Source: Streptomyces sp. MBT53 (GTDB lineage: Bacteria > Actinomycetota > Actinomycetes > Streptomycetales > Streptomycetaceae). Taken from it: a stretch of DNA of 64,000 nucleotides. The DNA is taken from contig NZ_JAEQAZ010000009.1 of NCBI RefSeq assembly GCF_016654115.1, positions 1 through 64,000 on the forward strand, written 5' to 3'. Under the pieces are notes generated by a model that worked only from the letters and a program-made list of their open reading frames with translations, was not told the origin of the DNA and did no database searches. A program made the translations under genes and the position numbers. Positions within the stretch are counted from its first letter, which is position 1, and every line of letters starts with the position of its first letter. Shown one piece after another: positions 18,419-29,616 of the stretch.

Positions 18419-18967
18419 TCAGGCCGTCCTGCCGCGCAGGGTCTCCTTCTTGGCGCGGTTTCCACAGGTGCCCATGGAGCACCAACGGCGGTTCCCGGGG
18501 CGCGAGATGTCGAGGAACATTGCGCCGCAGGTCGGGCCCGCGCAGTCGCGGACGCGGGTGAGCGACGGGGAGGTCGCGAGGTCCAGGGCGTCGCGGGCGA
18601 CGAGGGCGAGAGTGGCCCGGACGGGATCCTCGGCCTGCCAGTCGAGCCGCCCTGTCCGGTTCAGGCGCGGCACCGGGACGGGGTGCGCGGCGGCCTCGTT
18701 GACCAGGGTGACCGAGTGGGCGTCGGGCATCCGGCCGGCCCGGGCGGCGGTGATCAGCGTGTGGACGGCCTCGCGCAGATCGCGGGCCCCGGCCGCATCG
18801 GCGGCTCCTCCCGTCCCGCAGGGGCCGCACTGCCGTACCCACGCCGACAGCGCCTCGGCGTCGGGGAGTTCCTCCACCACGTCGGGCGAGCCACGGTGGC
18901 GCAGGGTGCGGATGAAGTCCAGGCAGAGACGCCCGGCGCCCTGGCGGAAGCGCGGAGTCGATGACAC
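18419..18967 (-). CDS. CGNR zinc-finger transcriptional regulator
   Basis: 182 residues, the usual size for CGNR-type (ABATE domain plus zinc finger) regulators. The N-terminal domain begins GRLCLDFIRTLRHRG, and the C-terminal finger reads RDCAGPTCGAMFLD followed by RRWCSMGTCGNRAKK, giving the four Cys ligands and the defining CGNR motif. GTG start at 18967. It is divergent from the MFS transporter with a 98-base gap that contains two AACCGGTT-centred repeats, the normal layout for a repressor and its exporter. Independent in orientation terms from the catabolic locus, although it reads in the same direction as the lactonase gene downstream. Confidence 0.93.
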   Translation of the reverse strand: MSSTPRFRQGAGRLCLDFIRTLRHRGSPDVVEELPDAEALSAWVRQCGPCGTGGAADAAGARDLREAVHTLITAARAGRMPDAHSVTLVNEAAAHPVPVPRLNRTGRLDWQAEDPVRATLALVARDALDLATSPSLTRVRDCAGPTCGAMFLDISRPGNRRWCSMGTCGNRAKKETLRGRTA

Positions 18968-18985
18968 CCGCTCACCCTACTCCAG

Positions 18986-19054
18986 GAACCGGTTTAAGTG
19001 GTGCCAGTTGAGCGGCACGCCTGCTACCGTCACCCGAACCAGTCAAACCGGTTC
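18986..19054. promoter_or_regulatory. Paired AACCGGTT repeats in CGNR/MFS divergent promoter
   Basis: GAACCGGTTT (18986-18995) and AAACCGGTTC (19045-19054) form a perfect inverted pair, each containing the palindrome AACCGGTT, with 49 bases between them. They fill both ends of the divergent promoter region and are the natural operators for the CGNR regulator; direct binding is inferred. Confidence 0.55.
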
Positions 19055-19065
19055 TCGCGTGAGGT

Positions 19066-20283
19066 GTGTCCGTGCCCCGCTGGGTGATCCTCGTCCTGTC
19101 CCTCGCCTGCGGTGTGGGCGTCTCGACCATCTACTTCCCGCAGGCGATCAGCTCGCTCATCGCCGCCGACCTGGGCGTCTCGGCCGCGTCCGCCGCCCTC
19201 GTCGTCACGGCGGCCCAATTCGGTTACGCCGCCGGGATCTTCCTCCTCGTCCCCCTCGGCGACCGGCTCCCGCACCGTCCCCTGATCGTCACCCTGCTGG
19301 TGCTCACCGCCGCCGGACTGCTCGCCGCGAGCGCCGCGCCCTCGCTCCCGCTGCTCATCGCCGCGAGCGCGGTCACCGGGGTGACGACCGTCGTGCCCCA
19401 GATCATCATCCCGATGGCCGCCGGACTCGTCCCCGCGGAACGCCGCGGAGCCGTCACCGGCACCCTCCTCAGCGGCCTGATCGGCGGCATCCTCCTGGCC
19501 CGCACCTTCAGCGGCACCCTCGGCGAACGGTTCGGCTGGCGGGCGCCGTACCTCGTGGCCGCGGTCGTCGTCCTGGTGCTGGCCGCGGTCCTCTCCCGGG
19601 TCGTCCCGCCGACGACACCGTCCACGCAGCACGGCTACCCGGCCCTGATATCCGCCCCGCTGCGACTGCTGCGCACCGAACCGGACCTCCGCCGCTCCTG
19701 CCTCTACCAGGCCATGGTCTTCGGCGGCTTCAGCGCCGCCTGGACCACGCTCACCCTGCTCGTCACCGGACCGACGTACGGCATGGGTGCCCAGGCGGTG
19801 GGCATCCTCGGGCTGGTCGGCGCGGCCAGCATGTTCAGCACCCCGCTCGCCGGGCGGCTGGCCGACCGCCGAGGCCCCGACAGGGTCAGCCTCCTCGCCA
19901 TGCTCGGCACGATCGCCGCGGCGGCGCTCCTCGTGCCGGCCGCCGGGGGCGGCAGGGCCGGACTGCTGGCCCTGGCCGCGGGCATGCTGCTGCTCGACGT
20001 CGCCGTCCAGTCCGGCCAGGTCGCCAACCAGGCCCGCATCTTCGCGCTACGGCCCGAGGCCCGGGCCCGTATCAACACCGCGTACATGACCTGCGCGTTC
20101 CTCGGCGGCAGCGCGGGTTCCTGGCTGGGGGTGCGGACCTACGACCGGTTCGGCTGGCGGGGTGTGACGGGGCTGGTCGCCGCGCTGGCCGTGGTCGCGC
20201 TGGGCCGGCACCTGCACCACGTACGTCGTGCGCGACCGGACCGGTCAGGATTCGAGAAGCGCGAGGCCACGCCTTCCCCCTAG
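19066..20283 (+). CDS. MFS transporter (multidrug/sugar-efflux type)
   Basis: 405 residues with about twelve membrane spans in two halves. Seen: the loop 2-3 motif LVPLGDRLPHRPLI, PAERRGAVTGTLLSGLIGG in the first half and AGRLADRRGPDRV in the second, matching drug:H+ antiporter-1/arabinose-efflux relatives. GTG start at 19066 (a second GTG follows two codons later) with weak GAGG upstream. Divergent from the CGNR regulator and likely under its control; the exported compound is unknown. Uses the proton gradient at the cytoplasmic membrane by family knowledge. Confidence 0.92.
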   Translation: MSVPRWVILVLSLACGVGVSTIYFPQAISSLIAADLGVSAASAALVVTAAQFGYAAGIFLLVPLGDRLPHRPLIVTLLVLTAAGLLAASAAPSLPLLIAASAVTGVTTVVPQIIIPMAAGLVPAERRGAVTGTLLSGLIGGILLARTFSGTLGERFGWRAPYLVAAVVVLVLAAVLSRVVPPTTPSTQHGYPALISAPLRLLRTEPDLRRSCLYQAMVFGGFSAAWTTLTLLVTGPTYGMGAQAVGILGLVGAASMFSTPLAGRLADRRGPDRVSLLAMLGTIAAAALLVPAAGGGRAGLLALAAGMLLLDVAVQSGQVANQARIFALRPEARARINTAYMTCAFLGGSAGSWLGVRTYDRFGWRGVTGLVAALAVVALGRHLHHVRRARPDRSGFEKREATPSP

Positions 20284-20408
20284 CGTGACTGCCAGGCGCG
20301 TCGCCGTGTACCGGAAGCGGACGTACCGCTCGAAGCCTGGTTGGATCGAGCCAGGCGATGACCGCCGATCGACTCTCGGCGGCCTGGCGCAAACGGAGGG
20401 AACGCACG

Positions 20409-22799
<2,391 letters not shown>

Positions 22800-22825
22800 G
22801 CGGGACGAAGAACAGGCGGCGCGGC

Positions 22826-24931
22826 TCACGTCTTCCTGCCGATGTCGTGGGCGCGCGCCACGAAGCGGGCGGTTCCCCCGGTCACCCGGAACAGGAACCC
22901 TCCGCCGTCGTCGCCCGCCTTGAAGTCCTGCGTGGACGCGTCGAAGCTCATGAGGCGGGTGATGCCCTGCCAGGGGCGGCGCAGCAGTTCCGAGCGCAGG
23001 GCGGTGCGGCCGTCGTCGCCGACGGAGGCGAGGCCGTGGGCGGCGAACCGGACGGCGTCGTACGCCTCGGCCGCCCAGGGGCCGGGCGCGTGTCCGTGCC
23101 GGGCGCGGAACGCGGCGGCGAACGCCTTGGTACGGGGGTCGGCGTTCGCGTCGGTGTAGCTCGTGCCGATCCGCCAGTCCTCGCCGACGGCCAGGAAGGG
23201 GGCGTCGAGGACGCGTTCGCCCGCGACCCGGACGCCCCGGTGGCCCGCGTCCCGCAGTGCGCGGGCGCAGGCGGCGGCGCGGTCGGGGCGCACCCCGCCG
23301 AAGAAGACGGCGTCGTGGGGGCGGGCGGCGATGCGGCGGGCGGCCCCGGTGAAGTCCTCGTCCGCGGCGACCTGTTCCACCGGTGTCTCGCCGTCGAGCG
23401 TGCCGACGGTGGTGATACGGACCGTGGCCAGACTCTCCACCTCGGTGGCCAGGTCGTGCACGATCACCGTGCGGGCGGGTTTGACGGCCCGGTTCAGATA
23501 GACGAGGGCCGCGAACGGGCCGACGGTCCGGGTGGCGCGCAGGACGAGCGCGCTGGTGACGTTGACGGTGTCGAGGTCGTCGGTGTCGGCGCGGGTGACC
23601 AGCAGGGTCAGCCGGGCCGTCGTGCAGGGGGCCAGGGCCGCGGGCAGGGTCGTGTTCGGGCCCGCGGCGATCACCACGGACACGTCCGGGTCGGCGGCCA
23701 GCCGGGTGGCCGCGGCGGCGGAGCCCTTCGCGGTGCCGGCGTCGTCCGCGGTGCGCAGGACGAGGTCCAGGGTGCGCCGGGCGTCCTGGTTGTGCTGCTC
23801 GACGGCGAGGAGGGCGCCGCGCTCGTGGTCGGTGAAGAAGGGGTCGTCCGGGCTGCCGAGCAGGGCGACCACATGGCGGGAGCGCCGTACGGAACCGCTG
23901 TTCGCCGACGCGGTGCCCCGGCCCCACCGCCACCACGCGCCCGCCCCGGCCGCCGCGGTGACACCGAGCGCGGCCCCCGCGACGAGCAGGCGCCGCCGGG
24001 CGGGCGAGGGCGGCGCGTCCACGGGGGTGGGCCCGGCGAGCACGGTCGGGTCGGGAACGGGCAGGTCCAGGACGCGGGCGGCACGGGCGGCGACCAGGGC
24101 CGGCAGCCCCTCGGGCAGCCACTCGTCCACGGTGAACTCGCCGAAGACGTCACGGAGTTCACGGGTGCCGGGGCGGCGCTCCGGTTCCTTCGCCAGACAT
24201 CGTCGTACGGTCCGGGCGAGGCTTTCCGGGACGCCGTCCAGGTCCGGCTCCTCCCCGACGGTCCGGTACAGCACGACCGCCGCGCCGCCGGTGCCGAAGG
24301 GCGGGCGGCCGGTGGCCGTACGGGCGAGGACGCAGCCGAGCGAGAAGACGTCGCTGGGCGGACCGACGGTGTGTCCGCGGGCCTGCTCGGGCGAGAGGTA
24401 GCCCGGGGAGCCGACGACGGAGCCGTCCGTGGTGAGCGCGGTCGCGCCGACGGCCCGCGCGATCCCGAAGTCGATCATGCGTGGCCCGTCCGCGGCCAGC
24501 AGCACGTTCGCGGGCTTCACGTCCCGGTGGACCAGCCCGGCCGCGTGCACCCCGTCCAGTGCCTCGGCCAGCACGGCGCCGAGCCCGCGCAACTGCGCCT
24601 CGGGCCACGGGCCGCGCAGCGCGACGGCCTCGGCGAGGGACGGGCCGGGCACATAGGCGGTGGCCAGCCACGGGGAGCGGGCGTCGGCGTCGGCCGCGAC
24701 GACCGGCACGGTCCACCGGCTCGTGAGGCGCGACGCCAACTCGGCCTCGCGGCGGAAACGGGCGCGGAAGCCGGGGTCGTCGGCGTACTCCTCGCGGATC
24801 ACCTTCAGCGCGCACCACGCGCCGTGCGGCGAGCGCGCCAGATAGACGACGCCCATGCCGCCCGCGCCGAGCCGCCCGGCGAGCCGGTGCCCGCCGATCA
24901 GGGACGGATCGGTGGGCAGGAGCCGTTCCAC
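22826..24931 (-). CDS. Ser/Thr protein kinase fused to extracellular solute-binding sensor domain (copy 2)
   Basis: 701 residues. The N-terminal kinase has the glycine loop LGAGGMGVVY, Lys in CALKVIREE, catalytic HRDVKPANVLL (about 134-144), MIDFGIA and SPGYLSPEQA. A single membrane span around residues 311-334 (RRRLLVAGAALGVTAAA) separates it from an outer domain of the type-1 periplasmic-binding fold (about 350-701; starts HVVALLGSPDDPFF). It is probably a one-protein receptor: ligand binding outside, phosphorylation inside. It lies 52 bases after a paralogue of identical architecture, following a lipoprotein gene. The sensor ligand and kinase targets are unknown. Confidence 0.92.
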   Translation of the reverse strand: MERLLPTDPSLIGGHRLAGRLGAGGMGVVYLARSPHGAWCALKVIREEYADDPGFRARFRREAELASRLTSRWTVPVVAADADARSPWLATAYVPGPSLAEAVALRGPWPEAQLRGLGAVLAEALDGVHAAGLVHRDVKPANVLLAADGPRMIDFGIARAVGATALTTDGSVVGSPGYLSPEQARGHTVGPPSDVFSLGCVLARTATGRPPFGTGGAAVVLYRTVGEEPDLDGVPESLARTVRRCLAKEPERRPGTRELRDVFGEFTVDEWLPEGLPALVAARAARVLDLPVPDPTVLAGPTPVDAPPSPARRRLLVAGAALGVTAAAGAGAWWRWGRGTASANSGSVRRSRHVVALLGSPDDPFFTDHERGALLAVEQHNQDARRTLDLVLRTADDAGTAKGSAAAATRLAADPDVSVVIAAGPNTTLPAALAPCTTARLTLLVTRADTDDLDTVNVTSALVLRATRTVGPFAALVYLNRAVKPARTVIVHDLATEVESLATVRITTVGTLDGETPVEQVAADEDFTGAARRIAARPHDAVFFGGVRPDRAAACARALRDAGHRGVRVAGERVLDAPFLAVGEDWRIGTSYTDANADPRTKAFAAAFRARHGHAPGPWAAEAYDAVRFAAHGLASVGDDGRTALRSELLRRPWQGITRLMSFDASTQDFKAGDDGGGFLFRVTGGTARFVARAHDIGRKT

Positions 24932-24983
24932 GTCCGCCGCCTCCGTTTCCCCGTCGTTCCCGTCCGCCGACCCCGGACTTCCG

Positions 24984-27161
24984 TCAGCTCTGGCTCTCCG
25001 CCGCGCGATGCAGGTCGCCGAGCGATCCCAGCTGCCGGAACCGCCCGCCTCGCACCTCGTGGACGAAGGTCTCGTCCGCCCAGCCCGTCGAGCTGTTGTC
25101 GTACTGGTGGAAGTCGCCGAAGGCGTACGTCCGCGCGATGCCCTGGTACTTCACCTTCGCCAGCCGCACGGCGAGATCGGCCCGCACCGGCCGCCGCCGC
25201 GCCCCGGCCGGAACCGTGCGGGCGAACTCGGCGAGCAGCATCCCCACACTGTCGTACGCCTCGGTCGCGTACGGCTCCGGAGTACTGCCGTAGCGCTTGC
25301 GCCAGGCCGCGGTGAAGTCCTTGGCCCGCTTCGTCGTCAGCACGGCGGGGTCCACGGCGTCCGTCACCACGAACCAGCCGTCGCCCGCCGCGCCCGCGAG
25401 ACGCGGGAAGTCCGAGCCGTAAAGCTGGTGCTGCATCCAGCGCGGGCCGGTGAAGCGGGCCGTGGCCAGATCCTGGGCCGTGCGGACGGTGGCGTCCAGG
25501 GCGCCCAGGTACACGAAGGCTCTGACACCGGCCGCGAGCACGTCACGCACCGTCTTCGGGCCGTCGTCCGTGTCCTCCGCGACGACGCGGGGCACGACCT
25601 CGCTCTTGAGGATCGTGCGCCAGTTGTCGACCACCTGAGTGCCCTCGTCCTGCATGGCCGGGCCCCCGGCCCGGTCGATCACGACGCCGGCCCGCACCAC
25701 CTGTCGGGCTATGTAGGCGTGCAGTCCGATCCAGGTGCCGAGCGCGGCGTGGGCGGGGCCGCTCTGGAACGAGGTCTTGGGCGACGTCAGGAAGTAGTCC
25801 TGCGTGCCCGTGGTGCTGGAGACATGGGTCAGTCCCGCCGCGCCGTAGACGGTCGCGGCCCGCTGCATGGGGAGTTCGGCGACCGGTCCCAGTACGGCGA
25901 CGACGTCGCGGTCGGCGGTGAACGTCCGGGCCACCGCCCGCGCGGTGTCCGCGTCGCCCTTGTCGGCGAGGACCTTCACCTTCAGGTCGTAGGAGCGCTT
26001 CGGTGCGGCGTTGTGCTGGGCGACGGCGAGGCGGGCGGCGCGTTCGGAGGCCCGGCTGACGGCGGCCTCGGCCGGACCGGCGGTCGTGTGCACGCCGAGG
26101 ACGTACACGGGACGCGCGGGACTCGCGGCCGGTTTCTCGTCGTCCCCCGACGCCCACACCGCCGCTCCGGTCCCGCCGCCCGCGAGCAGCAGCGCACCAC
26201 CGGCCAGCAGCAGGCGGCGCCTGCCCGGATGCCGGGCGGGGCCGGCCGGATCGTCGAGGACCGTGGGCTCGACGTCCGGGAAGGCGAGGCTCTCGGCGGA
26301 CCGTGCCGCGACCATCCGGGCGACGGGGTCGGGGAGCCAGCCGCCGGAGTCGTCCGCAGCGTCGTCGGAGAGCAGGCCCCGAATGTCGTCGGCCGTGGGC
26401 CGCGCGGCCGGGTCCTTGGCCAGACAGCGCTCCACCAAGGGCCGCAACTCGCCCTCCACACCGGCGAGTTCGGGCTCATCGTGGACCGTGCGGTACATCA
26501 GGGCGTCCGGCGTCCCGGTGCCGAAGGGCGGAACACCGGTCGAGGCGTACGCCAGCACGCAGCCCAGCGCGAACACGTCGCTGGCAGCGGTGGCGGGCTG
26601 CCCCTCGGCCTGCTCCGGGGCGAGGAAACCGGGGGTACCGACCACGAGCCCGGACGCGGTCAGCGCCGTGTCGTCGGCGGCGCGCGCGATCCCGAAGTCG
26701 ATCAGGCGCGGTCCGTCCAGGGCGAGCAGGACGTTGCCCGGTTTGACGTCCCGGTGCACGAGCCCGGCCGTGTGCACGGCGTCCAGCGCCCCGGCCAGCA
26801 GCCCGCCCAGGACACGGACCGCCCGCGACGGCAGCGGGCCGTGCGCGGCGACCGCCTCGGCGATGGAAGGGCCGGGGACGAAAGCGGTGGCCAGCCACGG
26901 CTCGCGTGTCTCGGCGTCCGCGTCCAGGACGGGGACCACCCAGGGGCTGTCGACCCGCCGCGCCAGATCCACCTCCCGCGCGAACCGGGCCCGGAAGTCC
27001 TCGTCACCGGCGCCCTCGCCCCGGATCACCTTGACCGCGGCGAGCGCTCCGGCGTCGGTGCGCCCGAGGTAGACGACGCCCATGCCGCCCGCGCCGAGCC
27101 GCCGCAGCAGCCGGAAGCCCGCGATGCGGGACGGGTCGGAGGACCGCAGCGGTTCGCTCAC
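24984..27161 (-). CDS. Ser/Thr protein kinase fused to extracellular solute-binding sensor domain (copy 1)
   Basis: 725 residues, same layout as the next gene. Kinase marks: LGAGGMGVVY, AAVKVIRGE, HRDVKPGNVLL (about 135-145), LIDFGIA, GTPGFLAPEQA. Membrane span near residues 310-333 (RRRLLLAGGALLLAGGG), then an amino-acid/branched-chain-binding-protein-like outer domain with DRDVVAVLGPVAELP, SSTTGTQDYFLTSP and YATEAYDSVGMLLAE. The GTG start overlaps the lipoprotein stop by four bases, so the three genes form one unit. It and its neighbour look like a recent tandem pair by shared order of parts, although their outer domains differ clearly, suggesting different ligands. Confidence 0.93.
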   Translation of the reverse strand: MSEPLRSSDPSRIAGFRLLRRLGAGGMGVVYLGRTDAGALAAVKVIRGEGAGDEDFRARFAREVDLARRVDSPWVVPVLDADAETREPWLATAFVPGPSIAEAVAAHGPLPSRAVRVLGGLLAGALDAVHTAGLVHRDVKPGNVLLALDGPRLIDFGIARAADDTALTASGLVVGTPGFLAPEQAEGQPATAASDVFALGCVLAYASTGVPPFGTGTPDALMYRTVHDEPELAGVEGELRPLVERCLAKDPAARPTADDIRGLLSDDAADDSGGWLPDPVARMVAARSAESLAFPDVEPTVLDDPAGPARHPGRRRLLLAGGALLLAGGGTGAAVWASGDDEKPAASPARPVYVLGVHTTAGPAEAAVSRASERAARLAVAQHNAAPKRSYDLKVKVLADKGDADTARAVARTFTADRDVVAVLGPVAELPMQRAATVYGAAGLTHVSSTTGTQDYFLTSPKTSFQSGPAHAALGTWIGLHAYIARQVVRAGVVIDRAGGPAMQDEGTQVVDNWRTILKSEVVPRVVAEDTDDGPKTVRDVLAAGVRAFVYLGALDATVRTAQDLATARFTGPRWMQHQLYGSDFPRLAGAAGDGWFVVTDAVDPAVLTTKRAKDFTAAWRKRYGSTPEPYATEAYDSVGMLLAEFARTVPAGARRRPVRADLAVRLAKVKYQGIARTYAFGDFHQYDNSSTGWADETFVHEVRGGRFRQLGSLGDLHRAAESQS

Positions 27162-28009
27162 TGTCCCGCCCCCTTCGTCCCGGTGGGTCCGGGGGAGGCG
27201 CTCGCGTCGCCCGCCCTGCCCCGGCTGTCGATGCTCGCCGCGACGAAGGTCATTCCCTTGCCCATGTCGGTGGTGACGGTGGAGTCCTCGGTCTCGGTCC
27301 GGCCCGCGCCGTGCCGCGCGGTCGCGGCCACGGTGACCGGCCCCATCCGGAACTTGTACCAGTCGAAGGGATGCGCCTTGCCGCCGCCGGCGACCCAGGT
27401 GCCGGTCTCCGTCAGGTCGTCGTCGGAGATCACGGTCCGCCCGTCGGCGAAGGCGTCGGCCCGCGAGAACAGGCCGAGCACCCGGTCCGTGGCGTTCAGT
27501 TGCTGCCCGGGGCAGCGCAGTGCCTCCTCCAGCGACCCGGCCATGTCGCGCCGCGCCGACACGACGTCCTGGTGCACGGTGACGGTCAACGACACGTACA
27601 CCGGCCCCTTGCCGCCCTTCGCGGGCAGCTCGTACGCCCGGGTGAGGCTGGCCAGTACGGTGCCGGGCAGCGTCTCGCGCCGCCACAGGCAGTCCGCGCC
27701 GAGTACGGCCCACTCGGCCGGATCGCTCTCGAAGGGATCGCGTTCGCGGTACCCGGTGCCGAAGTAGTCGGGGCGCACGGTGAGTTCACGAACGAACTTC
27801 ACCGCCTCGGCCCGCGTCCTCGGCGCCCGGCCCTCGGCGAGCGTGTAGGGCTCGTTCACGGGCGATGCCGAGTCCGAGACCGAAGGCGACGCGTCGGCAC
27901 TCTTCTTCGGCGTCCCCTCCGCCTTGGGCTCGTCGCCCGACCCGCCGCTGCACCCCGCCAGCAGCAGTACACCCGCCGCCGTACCTAAGAGTGGTCTCCA
28001 CCCGGCCAT
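27158..28009 (-). CDS. Secreted lipoprotein of unknown function
   Basis: 283 residues. A signal peptide ends in the lipobox LLLAGC with Cys20, followed by a Ser/Asp/Pro-rich flexible stretch and a globular domain with no motif I recognise. It contains segments such as RPDYFGTGYRERDPF and a late DWYKFRMGPVTVAAT. It is the first gene of an operon with the two sensor kinases (four-base overlap with the first), so it may help ligand capture or report envelope state to them. ATG at 28009; no strong Shine-Dalgarno. Function is not recognised. Confidence 0.82.
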   Translation of the reverse strand: MAGWRPLLGTAAGVLLLAGCSGGSGDEPKAEGTPKKSADASPSVSDSASPVNEPYTLAEGRAPRTRAEAVKFVRELTVRPDYFGTGYRERDPFESDPAEWAVLGADCLWRRETLPGTVLASLTRAYELPAKGGKGPVYVSLTVTVHQDVVSARRDMAGSLEEALRCPGQQLNATDRVLGLFSRADAFADGRTVISDDDLTETGTWVAGGGKAHPFDWYKFRMGPVTVAATARHGAGRTETEDSTVTTDMGKGMTFVAASIDSRGRAGDASASPGPTGTKGAGQ

Positions 28010-28173
28010 GCATCACTCCCCACCCCTATGCCCGCACCCTTGGCACGAGTGTGGCGCATGTCAACGCTCTCGGTCTCCAACTACCCTTGCAAACATGAGT
28101 AGTTAGGGGTTCTGACGACGGCGTGGGGCGTTCCGGTTGCAGCCGGTGCGTGCGCGGTCTCCGGCCACCGGTG

Positions 28174-28785
28174 TCAGCGAAGTGCGGCCACCGCCGTGCC
28201 GTACAGGACCTCTTCGGCGCGGTCCCACGACCAGCCGTTCTCGACCACGAGCGTGCGCCAGCCGGTGGGGCCGAACCAGTACCAGAGAAGGTCGCCGGTC
28301 TCCTTCGCCGAGTGCGACGGCGGGGGAGTGAGGCTGTGCAGATGGCGGGCGGCGGTACGGAGGGCGTCCCGGTACGCGGCCGTCGCGCGCTCCCACAGCT
28401 CCTCGCCGTTCTCGTGGACGGGCAGCGCCTTGCGGATCGCCTCGTGCACGGCGAACTGTCCCTCGTTGCCCAGACGCGTGCCGTGGGCCAGGGCCTTGAG
28501 GACCGCCTCCGGGCTCCGCAGTTCGAGCAGTTCCTGCATGGCCTGGTCGTAGCCGGAGGCCAGCACGCCCCGGTCGACGATGTGATCGAGGATGTCGCCC
28601 TTGCTGCCGACGCTCGCGAAGACCGTCTTCGAGGCGACACCGGCCGCCGAGGCGATGTCGGCGACGGTGACCCGGCCGTAGCCGCGCTCGGCGAACAGCT
28701 CCGTGGCGTGTCCGAGGATCAGCTCGCGCGTCCGCGCGGCGGCCTGTTCGCGCAGCGGGGAGACGTAACGGCGCTTGGGAGGCAT
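28174..28785 (-). CDS. TetR-family transcriptional regulator
   Basis: 203 residues. The N-terminal DNA-binding domain runs ILGHATELFAERGYGRVTVADIASAAGVASKTVFASVGSKGDILDHIV in part, with the recognition helix in GVASKTVFASVGSK. The C-terminal ligand domain is helical and not assignable. ATG start. It is divergent from the SnoaL-like gene with a 102-base gap that holds AT-richer sequence (GAATTCAAT and CTCAATTG), where its operator probably lies. It likely represses the divergent gene and itself. Confidence 0.92.
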   Translation of the reverse strand: MPPKRRYVSPLREQAAARTRELILGHATELFAERGYGRVTVADIASAAGVASKTVFASVGSKGDILDHIVDRGVLASGYDQAMQELLELRSPEAVLKALAHGTRLGNEGQFAVHEAIRKALPVHENGEELWERATAAYRDALRTAARHLHSLTPPPSHSAKETGDLLWYWFGPTGWRTLVVENGWSWDRAEEVLYGTAVAALR

Positions 28786-28887
28786 GGCGCGATCCTACGG
28801 TGAAGAATTCAATAGGCGTCCTGTAACCTCAATTGCTGTCGGACGGCAGCACCCCTCGAAACGCACCCCCGCGAAAGGGATCACGCA

Positions 28888-29469
28888 ATGGGCATGGACG
28901 CCACGGAACTGGCCCACGGGCTCTTCCGCATCCTCGAAACCGGCGACCCGGCACTGGCCGCCGAGGTCGTCCACGAGGACTTCCGCAACCGCGAGGCAGC
29001 CGTGTCGCCCGCGGCCTGCGCGCTCCCCGGGCCCGCGGGCGTGCTCGCCTCCAGCGCCTGGATGCGCTCCGCCTTCACCGACCTGGCCTTCCCCGTCCTC
29101 GGGATCGCCCACAACGACGAGCAGGTCTGGCTACGGCTGCGCATGCGGGGCCGCCACACAGGACCCTTCGTCCGCTTCCGTGACGGCGCCCTCGACCAGG
29201 CGATACCGCCGACCGGGCGGGACATCGACTTCGAGCAGATCCATGTGCTCGACCTCCGTGACGGCAAGGTGGTCGGACACGAGGCGGTGCGCGACGACGT
29301 GACCATGCTCGGCCAGCTCGGCGTCTTCCCGCCGCACCCCGGCACGGCCCTGAGCATGCTCACCTGGCGGATGACGGGCCGAGCCGCGCGCGCCGCCGCC
29401 GACGTGACGAAGAAGGCGGCGGAGGCGGCCGGGGCCGTGCGGGAGGGCCAGGGACGACAGAGTGGCTGA
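28888..29469 (+). CDS. SnoaL-like/ester-cyclase-type NTF2-fold protein
   Basis: 193 residues. The order of parts, ATELAHGLFRILETGD, VHEDFRNREA, RMRGRHTGPFVRF, IDFEQIHVLDLRDGKVVGHEAVRDD, matches SnoaL-like polyketide-cyclase/steroid-isomerase NTF2-fold proteins. A C-terminal tail of about 40 residues rich in Ala and Lys goes beyond the fold. ATG preceded by GAAAGGGATCACGC. Divergent from TetR. Members range from cyclases to simple binding proteins; no catalytic assignment is possible here. Confidence 0.82.
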   Translation: MGMDATELAHGLFRILETGDPALAAEVVHEDFRNREAAVSPAACALPGPAGVLASSAWMRSAFTDLAFPVLGIAHNDEQVWLRLRMRGRHTGPFVRFRDGALDQAIPPTGRDIDFEQIHVLDLRDGKVVGHEAVRDDVTMLGQLGVFPPHPGTALSMLTWRMTGRAARAAADVTKKAAEAAGAVREGQGRQSG

Positions 29470-29616
29470 ATCGTTCGCCCTCACGCATGAACTGCCGCCC
29501 GGGCGAGAGGCCGTACCTCCCACATATGAGGAAACTGGTCGTGGCGCCCCGGGCGACCGGCGGCGGACCATGATCGGACAGCACTCTCCGGCATCCCCAC
29601 AGGCAGGACGGTTCAC

